NCBI GenBank assembly: GCA_032622095.1
Contig: CP136061.1
Location: forward strand, 932,001-996,000
DNA: 64,000 nt
Origin: Siphonodentalium dalli
Taxonomy: Eukaryota; Mollusca; Scaphopoda; Gadilida; Siphonodentaliidae
Direction: 5' to 3'
Below, in pieces: positions 19,414-31,100 of this stretch. The stretch's first letter is position 1. Each line of letters begins with the position of its first letter. A program made the position numbers and the translations under genes. The notes under the pieces were generated by a model. It was not told the origin of the DNA. It did no database searches and was given only the letters and a program-made list of their open reading frames with translations.

Positions 19414-20045
19414 TCAGATCGAACTTATATCCCTCAAGTTTTGTTTTAATCCCAGCCAAAACACTGTGCGCAACATCTGATTAGGATCTTCAGGGAGGGG
19501 CACATTCATATGTGTGGCCTTACTTAAAATGTCCTCCAATCTGCAAGCCCATTGAGTCACAGACTCATCATCTGCCTGCTTGGCACTATAAAATTTCGCA
19601 AAGATGGTCTCTTTAGATTCAACGCATCCATATATGCTGTCAAGTTTATGTAAAATTTCATAAACATCAGCATGGGAACCAAGTCGCATGGCTATTCGGC
19701 CTGCTTCCCCTTTCAGAGACCTTCTGGTGGCCTGATTAATCACATCACGGTCGGTATGTCGGGCCTTTAAACATGATACCTCGTATCGCCACACATCATA
19801 AGATGCTTCGCCTTTCGAGTCTCCGAAAACAAAGACAACCACGGTGGTTGTGACACAATAAATTGAGTTCCAGATTTACTTGGAATTTCCTTATGTGGTT
19901 CATCTTTTATACTTTGTTTCGCAAAATCACAAATCCAGGCCTTCAATTCTTCTGCATTTGAAGCTCTTGGTTTGATATGCAATTCTCCAAATGCTTGAAG
20001 TAAGTCAGAGACTTCATCTTCATTCATAGCATTTTCTTTTGACAT
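19414..20045 (-). pseudogene. Gypsy gag (capsid-like), one frameshift
   Basis: Two overlapping frames. The first (20045-19767) starts MSKENAMNEDEVSDLLQAFG and the second (19842-19414) carries the gag core: GEASYDVWRYEV, INQATRRSLKGEAGRIAMRL, EILHKLDSIYGCVESKE, FYSAKQADDESVTQWACRLE. This is the gag type common in Gypsy elements of marine animals. A frameshift near 19800-19840 joins them. Confidence 0.75.
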
Positions 20046-20115
20046 TTTGAATATTCAGAAAATGAACAAATTGTTCATAATTGTCATACACGGGCAAAAC
20101 TTACTACAATCCTTG

Positions 20116-20787
20116 TCAACCAAGTTTGAGCCAGTAATGATTTAGGGTGAACCCCGTCATTATACAATCAAAATTCAGACTATAAATTGCCGTCTTATTT
20201 TTGGACTTCCTACAGTTAACTAAGTCCAAATGAAATTTGGGACTAATATAATTGTGACTTGAGTTATAATTGTGTATCCAATTAGTCACAGAATCCAAAG
20301 ATAGCTTTAGCTTTTTGTCATCATCTACAAAAATATCTGGTGTTTTGTTACCTTTGAACTCATTCCATTTAACAAGGCTGATTGGTGGTATTTCCAAAAA
20401 TACAACAGAAATGTTTGAATATCTACTCACAGAATTCACAATATGTTGAAATGAGTCAATTAATTTACTGGCTTTGTCTTCCCGTGAAGGTAAATATATG
20501 AAGGGGCCTTCTTTATAAGACAAATCACAAGTTCCAAGCCAAATGACCAGTTTAACATCATTAAATTTATTTAATAAATGCAATCGTTTCTTTGTGAATT
20601 TCAACTGGTCTGCTGCTTTACCACCACTTTTGCACCACTATTTTATGTCAGGATAGTTTATGTGCAAGTTGTTATATTCCTTTAACAAATATTTGCCTTT
20701 ACTTGTGGTAACAATCACACATTTTGAATGCTGAGGATGAAAATTGTCAACTCTCGCCAAGTACTTTAATAATCTGTGTTCACTCAT
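20116..20787 (-). pseudogene. SGNH-like ORF upstream of Gypsy gag
   Basis: About 223 codons from ATG 20787 with one in-frame TAG near 20640. Motifs: CVIVTTSKGKYLLKEY, WCKSGGK, VKLVIWLGTCDLSYKEG (block III-like, T-C replacing G-T-N-D), VVFLEIPPISLVKWNEF, and a C-terminal HLDLVNC. The fold assignment is by pattern only. It lies between the primer binding site and gag, an unusual place for an accessory enzyme. Confidence 0.5.
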
Positions 20788-21283
20788 GAACGTATACAGG
20801 TTAGTACAAACACAACAGTTAGTATTAAAGAATGTGCACAGTTGCCTGAAGAGGATAGGTCTTTAATATCAAGTATAAACTTATCGACTCATTCTATATT
20901 TCAACCAGTGTATTTCAAAGGAGAAAAAAATTACTGGGCACTCACATTGACTCTCGTTTAAGTCATAGTATCTAAATTTAAACTACAAGTCAGCACAGCA
21001 AGATTAAATCATAAATTGTTTACAATTACTGCATCAATATTCATAGTTCATTTCATGGATCCAATCCACCATTAATGTAGATTTTCTATTGAAATTAATG
21101 ATACTTTCAAATAGTTAATTGTTTGAAGTTACTAATGTCAAACTTCTAAAAGTTTTTAAACACAAAAGTTCACTGAAAATAGAATCATGACATCACAGAG
21201 TCCACTATTTCCTGGTGCAGAGAAAATTTAAGTAACATATACTGCCCTTAAAATACATCGACCAACATATTCACAGAAGAAAC

Positions 21284-21301
21284 ATCCCGGACGAGCCCCC
21301 A
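21284..21301 (-). other. Primer binding site, tRNA-Pro type
   Basis: On the minus strand reads TGGGGGCTCGTCCGGGAT, an 18-nt match to the tRNA-Pro primer binding site known from gammaretroviruses. It follows the candidate LTR end (…GGTTACA) after a 3-nt spacer, as expected for an LTR element. Confidence 0.85.
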
Positions 21302-21304
21302 TTT

Positions 21305-22189
21305 TGTAACCGGTAGTATATGGATTATAGACACACGGTTCTTCAAACCATTTAATTAAATCACATCAGTCTGCGAATTATGATGTACATCAGATGACAA
21401 ATTTCTCAGCTCTGTAAATTAAATAATAAAATATACATAATATGATTTCGCTCTACTGGGTCAAAGTTAACGATATCAGTTAATAAATGTAATATGCTAT
21501 CTATTGAGCATAACTTCATTTCAGGAAAGTGGAAAACTGGGAAGATACCGGATTTGATAAATCACCATTTATAAATCACCATTTATCAAAATCACTATTG
21601 ATAATTCACCATTTATCAATAGCAAGGAATAAAGATTAACCAAATACAAGTGTGGAAGTTCAAATAAATCTAAACTAATTCAAATTTCATACTACAATTA
21701 TGCTTCAAGCATAACATTGTTTCTTAGAATAAAATGGAAAAGCCGTAGCAAAACAGTATTCAGACTAGAAGAGTCATTATGAAGCCAGAGAAATGTTTTC
21801 TTCTCTGAAATTGATCTCAGCCAAATTGATCATTCAATTAATCATCAAAATTACGATTAAATGTCTCATTTTCAACTTACATCATCAATGTGACAATAAC
21901 TCGCCATCTTTAACCGTCGTGGTTCAAACATGAACATCGCCACCATATTTCTTGAAGTATAACTTCAAGAAACTACAAGAAATCAGACATCTTGTATCTT
22001 GTGTCAAACACAAGACAGCATGAGAAAATGGCTGCTGGACAAATCACGCACGGACTAAGAAAAGTAACTCTGCCAATGAAAGAACGAACGATAACTCTAC
22101 CAATGAACGAACGATAACTATCAATGAACGAACGATAACTCTATCCTCAACAGGTGTCACTGTTGCTGTGCGAAATTACAATTCCCATC
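21305..22189 (-). repeat. Candidate 5' LTR of the Gypsy element
   Basis: Inferred from the primer binding site. On the plus strand it begins TGTAAC and ends ATTACA, giving short TGTAA…TTACA inverted ends and a length of about 885 bp. The body is AT-rich with short direct repeats ('aatcaccatttat', 'aatgaacgaacgataact'). The inner border is well supported. The outer border is a guess because no second LTR is present for comparison. Confidence 0.45.
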
Positions 22190-25008
22190 ACCTTGAATTC
22201 AAACCTATGATTGTGCCAGAGTTATTCCAACACCAGTTTAATAATATTTTTCATAACAGAATGGGTATGGAAGAGTTAGAAGTTGTGCTGATGCAATAAT
22301 AATTACAAAACGAACACTCATTTATCAAAATATTCGAAGCTACATGTATATTCCTCTTTAAGGAATCTCCCAAAATACAAAAGCAACCAATCAAAACGTG
22401 GCTTTCAAACCAGGTATGCTGCCCACGCATGGAAATAACGCTGATAAATAAATACGAAAAACTAATTCAGTTTTATATCACTCTATTACACTATAATACC
22501 CACTGCAGGCAAATATTGAGTAAACCCCGTTACGGGCACGAGTGGAGAGTACAGGTGGGTTTGTTTTGATGGAATTTTTTTTTATTAATTATTTTTCTTC
22601 AGACACAACTCCGGATACACGAGGTGTATGGTAAACCCAGCTTCAACCAAATGTTAACAGTTCGACGAATAAAGCTCTATAAAGTGACGAAATGCTCGAT
22701 GAAGCGTGAGAATAAGCTTCCATGTTTCAATTTTGTTTTCAGTCCCAAGATGGGTGCTTGGTGTTAACTGTGGACAACGTTGTCAACGTTCCATTGATAT
22801 AGATAATTTAGGAAACTAAATCTATATTCACGTTCGAATTTGCTGCATTTAAGTAGGAAAATATTGACAATTGCATGAGACACTCCGCATTACGAATTTA
22901 CGTTTTACTTTATCGTTGTATGGTATGTTTGGAAAGATGTCTTTATTCGAGTACTGAATAGGGATTTTGGGTTTTTCGAACCAAAACATGTCAGGATTGA
23001 GTGTCCCATATAACGTTTTCAAAACAATTCTCGAGAAGTGTCTGCAGCGAAAGTTTTGCTGCATGAAACTTAAATTTACCCAAACATTCCGAATGCGCTC
23101 GACTAAGATTGTATTTTTATCGAGAACTGATATCTGAATTGTCTCTAAACTCCTGTCACAGCATAAGTAGATATTGCGTATCATATACGTCTTCCATTGG
23201 TTGGTATAACTTATAAATTGACTACTTTTAACTAATTAGACTAGCCCTGGTATGAAAAAGTCTAACTTGTGTCTTGATGTGCGGTTTACTGATGCCCGCA
23301 CCGGGGTGTACTGCCCGCAGCGGGGATTATAGGATGACCAGCGTGCTTATTAATGCTCAAAGCTGCTAAATTATGCGGCATGTTCATGTTTAATGGCATG
23401 TTCACATGCAGCTACAAGAAAATATCTGCAAGAATAATCAGGTACACTTGTGTCCTGAGTGATATTTTATTGCTGCAAAGATTACACCCGTGACAACGTG
23501 GCTACGATTGAGCTCAATCAGAACAGTATTATTCGTGCTGGTTTAAGTGAATTGCGTCGGGTAAACAATCTAAAGTCCATATATTGGCAATTCATAGCAT
23601 TAATTAAATTTACAATTGAAATTTATTATAGTAGTTTGGGACTTGGGGTGGTGAAGCACAAACCCCTGTCGTACGTTGCAGCTCTCATATACATATATCA
23701 TGATGATACAGTGGTCACAAACCCCTGTCGCACATTGCTGCTCTCATGTAAAGAACTTATAATGAGAAAGTGGTCACGTTATTTGGAAATGACAAATATT
23801 TATTGCCTTCATATGTGGAGAGTATATAAACATTACATAATAATATATACATGTATCAAGTTTTATATACACAAATATTGACAAGAGTTGTCCACCTGTA
23901 TTGTATGTCCATTTGGATATACGTCTAGGGCCAACCAGTATTACATGTAGCGCTTTCGCCTATTATAAACGTGCAACTGGTGGAGAGGAAAGTGGCTGTG
24001 TCTATGGTTATGTTGGTTCTGTTTGACTCAACATCGTTTGTGACAATAAAATTGTTGCCACCTAGTACAAACACTTGCATAGCGCTGTCCCTCAATTGAT
24101 CCAAGAAGAAAACAACGTTTCAACGCCATAGGCACCATAACTCATTTCCAATTAGAACGGTGGATTTGGTTTGTTTCATGTGGCTGTGGTGTATATCATG
24201 TTACCAAACATACATGATTGTGTGTAGCGACATGCGCCCCCCCCCATCTATAGTCAATTTGTTTCAATAGTTGGAAATTTCATACCTGACACAATATTCA
24301 ATATTAGTAGGAAATTTAACACCAACAATAGGTTGAAATTGTTCTGGCACTTTAACCATTAATGGTGGGGGAATTTGTTGTTTTAGTAGAATAGTTGCAT
24401 ATCTTGCCAATTTAGTCAACATATTGGTTTGAAATTTCCACTAGATCCCTCTCCACGGTATCCAGTCCAAATTCAAGTACAAATCTATAAAAGAATAATG
24501 CATGTGAGGTAGCCTGCCAGGTAGGAAATTTAAAGCCATGGGGAGGGGGTACAAATTGAATTATGCGACCTTGGTAGTTTGGCCTGGTGCAAGTGGGGTG
24601 GTTGCAATTTGGAAATGCATGTAGTACTAAATTTATCATCTGGAAACTAAATATGAACAGACGGATGGACCAAAAACAAAATGAAACAAGAGACTTGTTT
24701 TAAACGTGCGTATAACAAATGCACCAAAACACAACCACCATATGCTATGTCGCATTTATGTATGTACGTGTATAGTTATGCTTATTCGTCTGATCAGGAT
24801 GAATACATGATGACTGACTATTTTCGATTCTACATATCTAATCAATATTAATCCAATGTTATACTGGATACATACATATTTAACACACATAGATATAATA
24901 TATTGAGCGCTGAAAACGAGGCTAATATCAGCTGGTGTTGTGTAAGAGATGTAGCTATATATACATCCTTAACGTCCATCATCCATGTAATTATAAGAAT
25001 ACATGTCT
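22190..25008. other. Non-coding stretch, no confident gene
   Basis: Several frames are open here. The longest are 22849-23184 minus (111 codons, Cys-containing, no recognised motif) and 23459-23881 plus. Neither has a family signature, so I leave them unassigned. At 23648-23752 a 60-70 bp block ('cacaaacccctgtcg', 'tgcagctctcat') is duplicated. A C10 run occurs near 24237. Confidence 0.5.
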
Positions 25009-25199
25009 TCACTGTCCGCCTAGTTTCTCGAATGCTTTCGCGATCTGTAGGATAGAAAGTTCATCGAAGTATTTTCCAACAAACATCATGCCGACTGGCA
25101 AACCTCGAACCAATCCGGAATTGATTGTCAATGCTGGATGCCCAGATGCGTTGAATGGTGCAGTGTTTTCTATCTGACCCAGGCCTGCGTCCATTTTTT
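25009..25199 (-). CDS. Amidase last exon
   Basis: Acceptor 'aattattttgtag' precedes 25199. The exon completes a split Glu codon and reads [57 protein letters not shown], then TGA at 25009. NTAPFN.SGHPA and GLPVG..F.G are the conserved C-terminal motifs of the family. No exact AATAAA was seen just downstream. Confidence 0.88.
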
Positions 25200-28100
25200 C
25201 TACAAAATAATTGTGCAAAGGGAAAACAGCAAAATAAATAAGAGTGCAATTATAATGCAAGGACGCAGCAACAGTGTGTGAAAGCATCTCAGTGTGTGAA
25301 GGCATCTCACCGCTAGGAATGTCGACTAAAATATTCAAATGTTGAGAATTCGAGGGTTTACACACAAAACTGGAACATTTCAAGTATCAATCTGGTACCG
25401 ATTTGCATGAATAAATATTTTCTTTTTTTAAATTTAGTCTAAATTTCATTAAGGCAAACATTTAAAGGTGCTCAATCCGATCAGGCGGTCTCCATATCAT
25501 CAAGTTACAACAACAACATTTCTTCAAAATACGCTTTAGTTATCAGAATTTCTAACAACAAATAAAAATAAAGCTAACCGCTGTCAACTATGGTATAAAA
25601 TTTGCCAAAACGTGTTATTTATCAACATGTTGTTCAACGAAATACGGCCGTATTATCACTTGAGTATCACGACATTTGGCCGTAATTACGACTTGATTTT
25701 AGATTTGTCCACCTCCATCCGCAATTTTGTCCGATTTGACGACTTTTTTCTGGGCCACATTTCGAGAAATAACAAATTTCAAAAATTGATATCTGAACAC
25801 TCTGAGCTTCGATGGGTGGGTTCCTCGATTCAGATCAAATATTTTTACCCCCTAAGCCAAAGAAATAGTAATTTGGGAGCGTCAATTCGGATTATGCATC
25901 TTTAACTTTCCAAAGTCAAAATATAATTTAAATTTTTTTTTTTATTTCCGGATTAAAAAGTTCAAATCATGTGCTCTATGATCGATGAAAACAACATGGT
26001 AATTAAAATTAAAATGAAGTCATAATTTTATTTTCATTATAAGTTCCATTTTGTTTGTCTCCTGTGTGTCATTAGTGTATTTTATGAGTGTATTTTGCGC
26101 TCATCTATGGCTCAAATTCATTCATTTGTTGTATATATTCTGTTGTGTATAAAAGGAGATGGTCCCATAAGTGGTCGGATTTAGGGTACATTACACTTTT
26201 AAGCTCAATCTGCCGGAATGCATATCTGCTGCTGCCTCCACAGAACAAATATAGGGCGAGAAACCTATACGTCACCATCAAAGTATCTAACCCACCGAGC
26301 AAATACAGGCGAGAAACATATACGTCACCATTAAAGTATCTAACCCACCGAGCAAATACAGGGCGAGAAACATATACGTCACCATTAAAGTCTCTAACCC
26401 ACCGAGCAAATACAGTGCGAGAAACCTATATGTCACCATTAAAGTCTCTAACCCACCGAGCAAATACAGGGCAGAAACATATACGTTACCATTAAAGTCT
26501 CGACCCCAACAATATCTGTTGCTTCATCCACAGAGCAAATACAGGGCGAGAAACCTATAGCAAATACAGGGCGAGAAACATATACGTCACCATTTAAATC
26601 TCTAACCCACCGAGCAAACACAGGGCGAGAAACATATACGTCACCATTAAAGTCTCTAACCCACCGAGCAAACACAGGGCGAGAAACATATACGTCACCA
26701 TCAAAGTATCTAACCCACCGAGCAAATACAGGGCGAGAAACATATACGTCACCATCAAAGTCTCTAACCCACCGAGCAAATACAGGGCGAGAAACATATA
26801 CGTCACCATTAAAATCTCTAACCCACCGAGCAAATACAGGGCGAGAAACATATACGTCACCATTAAAATCTCTAACCCACCGAGCAAATACAGGCGAGAA
26901 ACATATACGTCACCATTAAAGTCTCTAACCCACCGAGCAAATACAGGGCGAGAAACCTATACGTCACCATTAAAGTATCGACCCCAACAATATATGTTGC
27001 TTCATCCACAGAGCAAATACAGGGCGAGAAACCTATAGCAAATACAGGGCGAGAAACATATACGTCACCATTTAAATCTCTAACCCACCGAGCAAACACA
27101 GGGCGAGAAACATATACGTCACCATTAAAGTCTCTAACCCACCGAGCAAACACAGGGCGAGAAACATATACGTCACCATCAAAGTATCTAACCCACCGAG
27201 CAAATACAGGGCGAGAAACATATACGTCACCATCAAAGTCTCTAACCCACCGAGCAAATACAGGGCGAGAAACATATACGTCACCATTAAAATCTCTAAC
27301 CCACCGAGCAAATACAGGGCGAGAAACATATACGTCACCATTAAAGTCTCTAACCCACCGAGCAAATACAGTGTGAGAAACCTATACGTCACCATTAAAG
27401 TATCGACCCCAACACGGTCTGTTGCTTCATCCACAGAGCAAATACAGGGCGAGAAACCTATAGCAAATACAGGGCGAGAAACATATACGTCACCATTTAA
27501 ATCTCTAACCCACCGAGCAAACACAGGGCGAGAAACATATACGTCACCATTAAAGTCTCTAACCCACCGAGCAAACACAGGGCGAGAAACATATACGTCA
27601 CCATCAAAGTATCTAACCCACCGAGCAAATACAGGGCGAGAAACATATACGTCACCATCGAAGTCTCTAACCCACCGAGCAAATACAGGGCGAGAAACAT
27701 ATACGTCACCATTAAAATCTCTAACCCACCGAGCAAATACAGGGCGAGAAACATATACGTCACCATTAAAGTCTCTAACCCACCGAGCAAATACAGTGCG
27801 AGAAACCTATACGTCACCATTAAAGTATCGACCCCAACACGGTCTGTTGCTTCATCCACAGAGCAAATACAGGGCGAGAAACCTATAGCAAATACAGGGA
27901 GATAAACATATACCTGACCATTAAAGTCTCTAACATAACACAGTTGTTATTTTAAATTTGTTTAAAACATATATAATCATTTGTCTGACGGTATAAACTT
28001 TACATGTGGAAATTCATAATGCACATTCAAAAATCTGTAATCGTTTAAATCTCATATTTATAACTGAATTTTACAAAGAAAACAGTGATGGATTGTGCCC

Positions 28101-31100
28101 CGATTTTGAACATCAAACACAACTCAACCATTTAAAAGATGTTCGTGAAATTCACATAATCCCTTTGACTTGTAAGAACAATAACTCATGCAACTACTAT
28201 ATAGTTCAGCCACTGTACCAGATAGCAACTATCCGAACGGTTGGAGCGACGGTTTAGGTATTACATTAGTGACGTATGTTCCTGAACGGCTGGAGCGACG
28301 GTTTAGGTATTACATTAGTGACGTAGGTTCCTCGCCCGGATGCCCCGGATTCTCTGAAATAGTGTATGATTCTGACTAGAAATTCTTCATTGACATGCAT
28401 CATGCTACAGTTGTATGTGAAATGAAATCTGATTATAATTACCGAAGACTCTGTTTATGATATAGTAGCCAGGTTTAGATTGCCCTAGGCACCAGCTACG
28501 TCCACACTATAATTTTATTTATATATAAATACGTGTGTTGAGGGGGAATCACTCAGTGGTTAGACGGCTATGTTCTCTTTTCTAAGGTGTCGTTCCACTA
28601 TCAAGACACAACAAGGGGTCATTGACCGTACACAAAATTTGTTTGCATTTAGACACTATTTTTGATAGGAATGGCTGCTGAATCTTGAATACATGAAAAA
28701 AATCTACCGTAAGGTTGATAATAGTATAAGCCTAATCAACAATTTCAAACAGTTGTCGATCACGGCTTTCTTCTCTTGAATGAAGCATAACGTGTACGGA
28801 TGTTTGAATCCCGACGTTCCACAAGTCACATCTAAACCTGGCTAATAACATGTAAACTGCAAGACAGAGTTATGTCCCCCAAACCACTACCATCACATGC
28901 TGGCGTCGTTTGTTTTGTGTTTAATATGAGAATCCATGCTCTCCACGTGTAACGCGTTTCATTGTTAATCACTTTTCTGTCTAATTTCTGACAAATCTAT
29001 AGTTGATTCAAGCTTAATTTGATTTAACCCTTTGAGTGCCAGGTCCGATTTTTGTATCAACCCATATACCCTGTGCCAATGCATTCTCTTATATATGCGA
29101 GTCGACCATAGGTCGCCTCGCATATATAAGAGAATGCATTGGCCTAACATTTTTTAGTTTGTTTTTTTTTACAATTTTTTACAATTTTAATAATTTATTC
29201 TTATATTCTTTAACAGACTTATTTTGTAGGTTTAGGGCCGATGAGATCGGCCCCTGGCACTCAAAGGGTTAAACATATTGTGAGGCCATCTGCATGGATA
29301 ACACAGTTTCCCCAAAGCGGAATTTAGATGTTATACTGAAGACTCTCCTGCGTATTTTTACATTAAAATAGCTTTCTGACCAATTTATTCTGGGTTAACC
29401 CATCTTTGCGTACCACAACCATACTATCAAATTGTTTCTCTGTGACCTTTGACCCATGTGACCTATAAGGCAAAATTGTGTTAGCTTCATGCCCAATCGC
29501 CATACAATTAAATTTTCCATAATTTTGATATATGACATGGCCGCATGCTCGAAGCATGCGTCGTGTTGGTGCGTGTTTTACCCTATACCCTAAACAGAAT
29601 GCACCAAAAACTCATATGGGACTGCCAGAAACGATGTCAGTTTTCATATTTTGCGCATATATCTCATGGAGGATTTTCTTATATGTGGTGTGAAAAAGGT
29701 CCGGCACACCATGAACATCATTTCAATTATGTACAAATATGGTATAGGTTAGGCCATATTTCTCGTATTTTGACTGGACTGTATATAATGGTAAGCAGGC
29801 GGACTATTTTGCGATACTCTATCGGACAATTTCCAACTAATTTGATCTTATCCGGAAAATTTCCAATTGAATGTGAACAGCTTAGTTTCTAACAATAATG
29901 CTGAATGAAATATAAGAAACACAAAGTATCTAATAACAACTTGAAAAAAACTTACGCGATGACTGCACGACAGTGCACGTGATCTGGTCAGCGTAACGAG
30001 GGGACATAACTCTGACTTGAGAGGTGGGGGGGGCAGAACTCTGCCTTGCAGTTTTAATAGCATGATCCATTCCTACCTTGTACTGACGCTCCCTCTTTTG
30101 GTAGTTCCGTTGCAACCCCTGTCATTGTTGGCATGACTATAGCATCATAATCTTTTAGCACGTCGTCATAAGCTTGTTTTAGTCTCAACACCAGATTATG
30201 ACCCTTGTTGTAGAACTTGTTTTGGTAATGTTCACTCATGTACTCACTGAGTACCATGAGCATGCGTGTGGTGATGGAATAGTCATATGGTCTGAGTGCT
30301 GCTCCGCGAGTGGCCGCTTCTGACATGGACCCACAATGGTATCCACGCCAATTAAAGCCACCAGCTGAAATGACGACCGATATTTTAGTTTAACCCTTTC
30401 AGTGCCAGGGGCCGATCTCATCGGCCCTAATTTACGGTCTATAATAACGGCCCTAAAAAAAACTAAACAAAACAAAAATTCTTCAGATTGTTTTTTTTTT
30501 TTTTGCTTGAATTTTTTTAGGTATACTTAAGCATACTATAGCGAATTTAAAAACAAACTGGATAAAACCTTAGGCGCATGTTATAACTCTAGTATTCATA
30601 GTAATAATTTTGATGCCCATGACAAACGTAAGATTCCCTGGCAAAATAAGTCTGGCACTGAAAGAGTTAAAGAAGATAAGAAAAAATTATTAAAATTGTA
30701 AAAAATAATAACAAATGATGAAAAATTGTTAGGCCATTGCATTCTCTTATATATGCGAGGCGACCTATGGTCGACTCGCATATATAAGAGAATGCATTGG
30801 CACAGGGTATATGGGTTGATACAAAAATCAGACCTGGCACTGAAAGGGTTAAAGATGGATTATCTCTTCCTAAATACACTATATTTAGTTTCCTGTGAAT
30901 AAATATATATGAGTCGAAAACACCCGTCCGGAAACGTTTCTATCAATTAATATTTATTATTATCGATATTTTCTGATATAATGCAATAATCAGTTTGGAC
31001 ATTTTTTCATTACTAATTTTTTAACATACCGTGATGACCCGTTCAGAATGTCGGAGAATATGCAACCTGCCAAACGAGAAAACCACCGAAGTGACAAAAC

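Larger units (their letters stand above)
16462..22189 (-). mobile_element. Degenerate Ty3/Gypsy LTR retrotransposon, 3'-truncated
   Basis: Read on the minus strand: candidate 5' LTR, tRNA-Pro-like primer binding site, SGNH-like ORF, gag, zinc knuckle, aspartic protease, and the pol linker. A satellite-bearing insertion follows, and then the start of RT. The homology stops inside RT at about 16462 ('gcatatttt' side). The remaining RT, RNase H, integrase and 3' LTR are absent from this position. Several frameshifts and stops show it is dead. Confidence 0.8.

Noticed and set aside
22849-23184. 111-codon minus-strand frame
   Set aside because: No recognisable domain and no flanking splice or promoter signals; could be an exon of an unknown gene, but not supportable.
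26088-27888. Many 75-171-codon frames on both strands
   Set aside because: They all follow the 54-bp minisatellite period, are present in several frames at once and show no amino-acid bias of a real protein.
28540-28640. tRNA-like 'tcagtggttagacggc' (A-box look)
   Set aside because: No T-arm or acceptor stem could be paired at tRNA spacing; at most a diverged SINE head.
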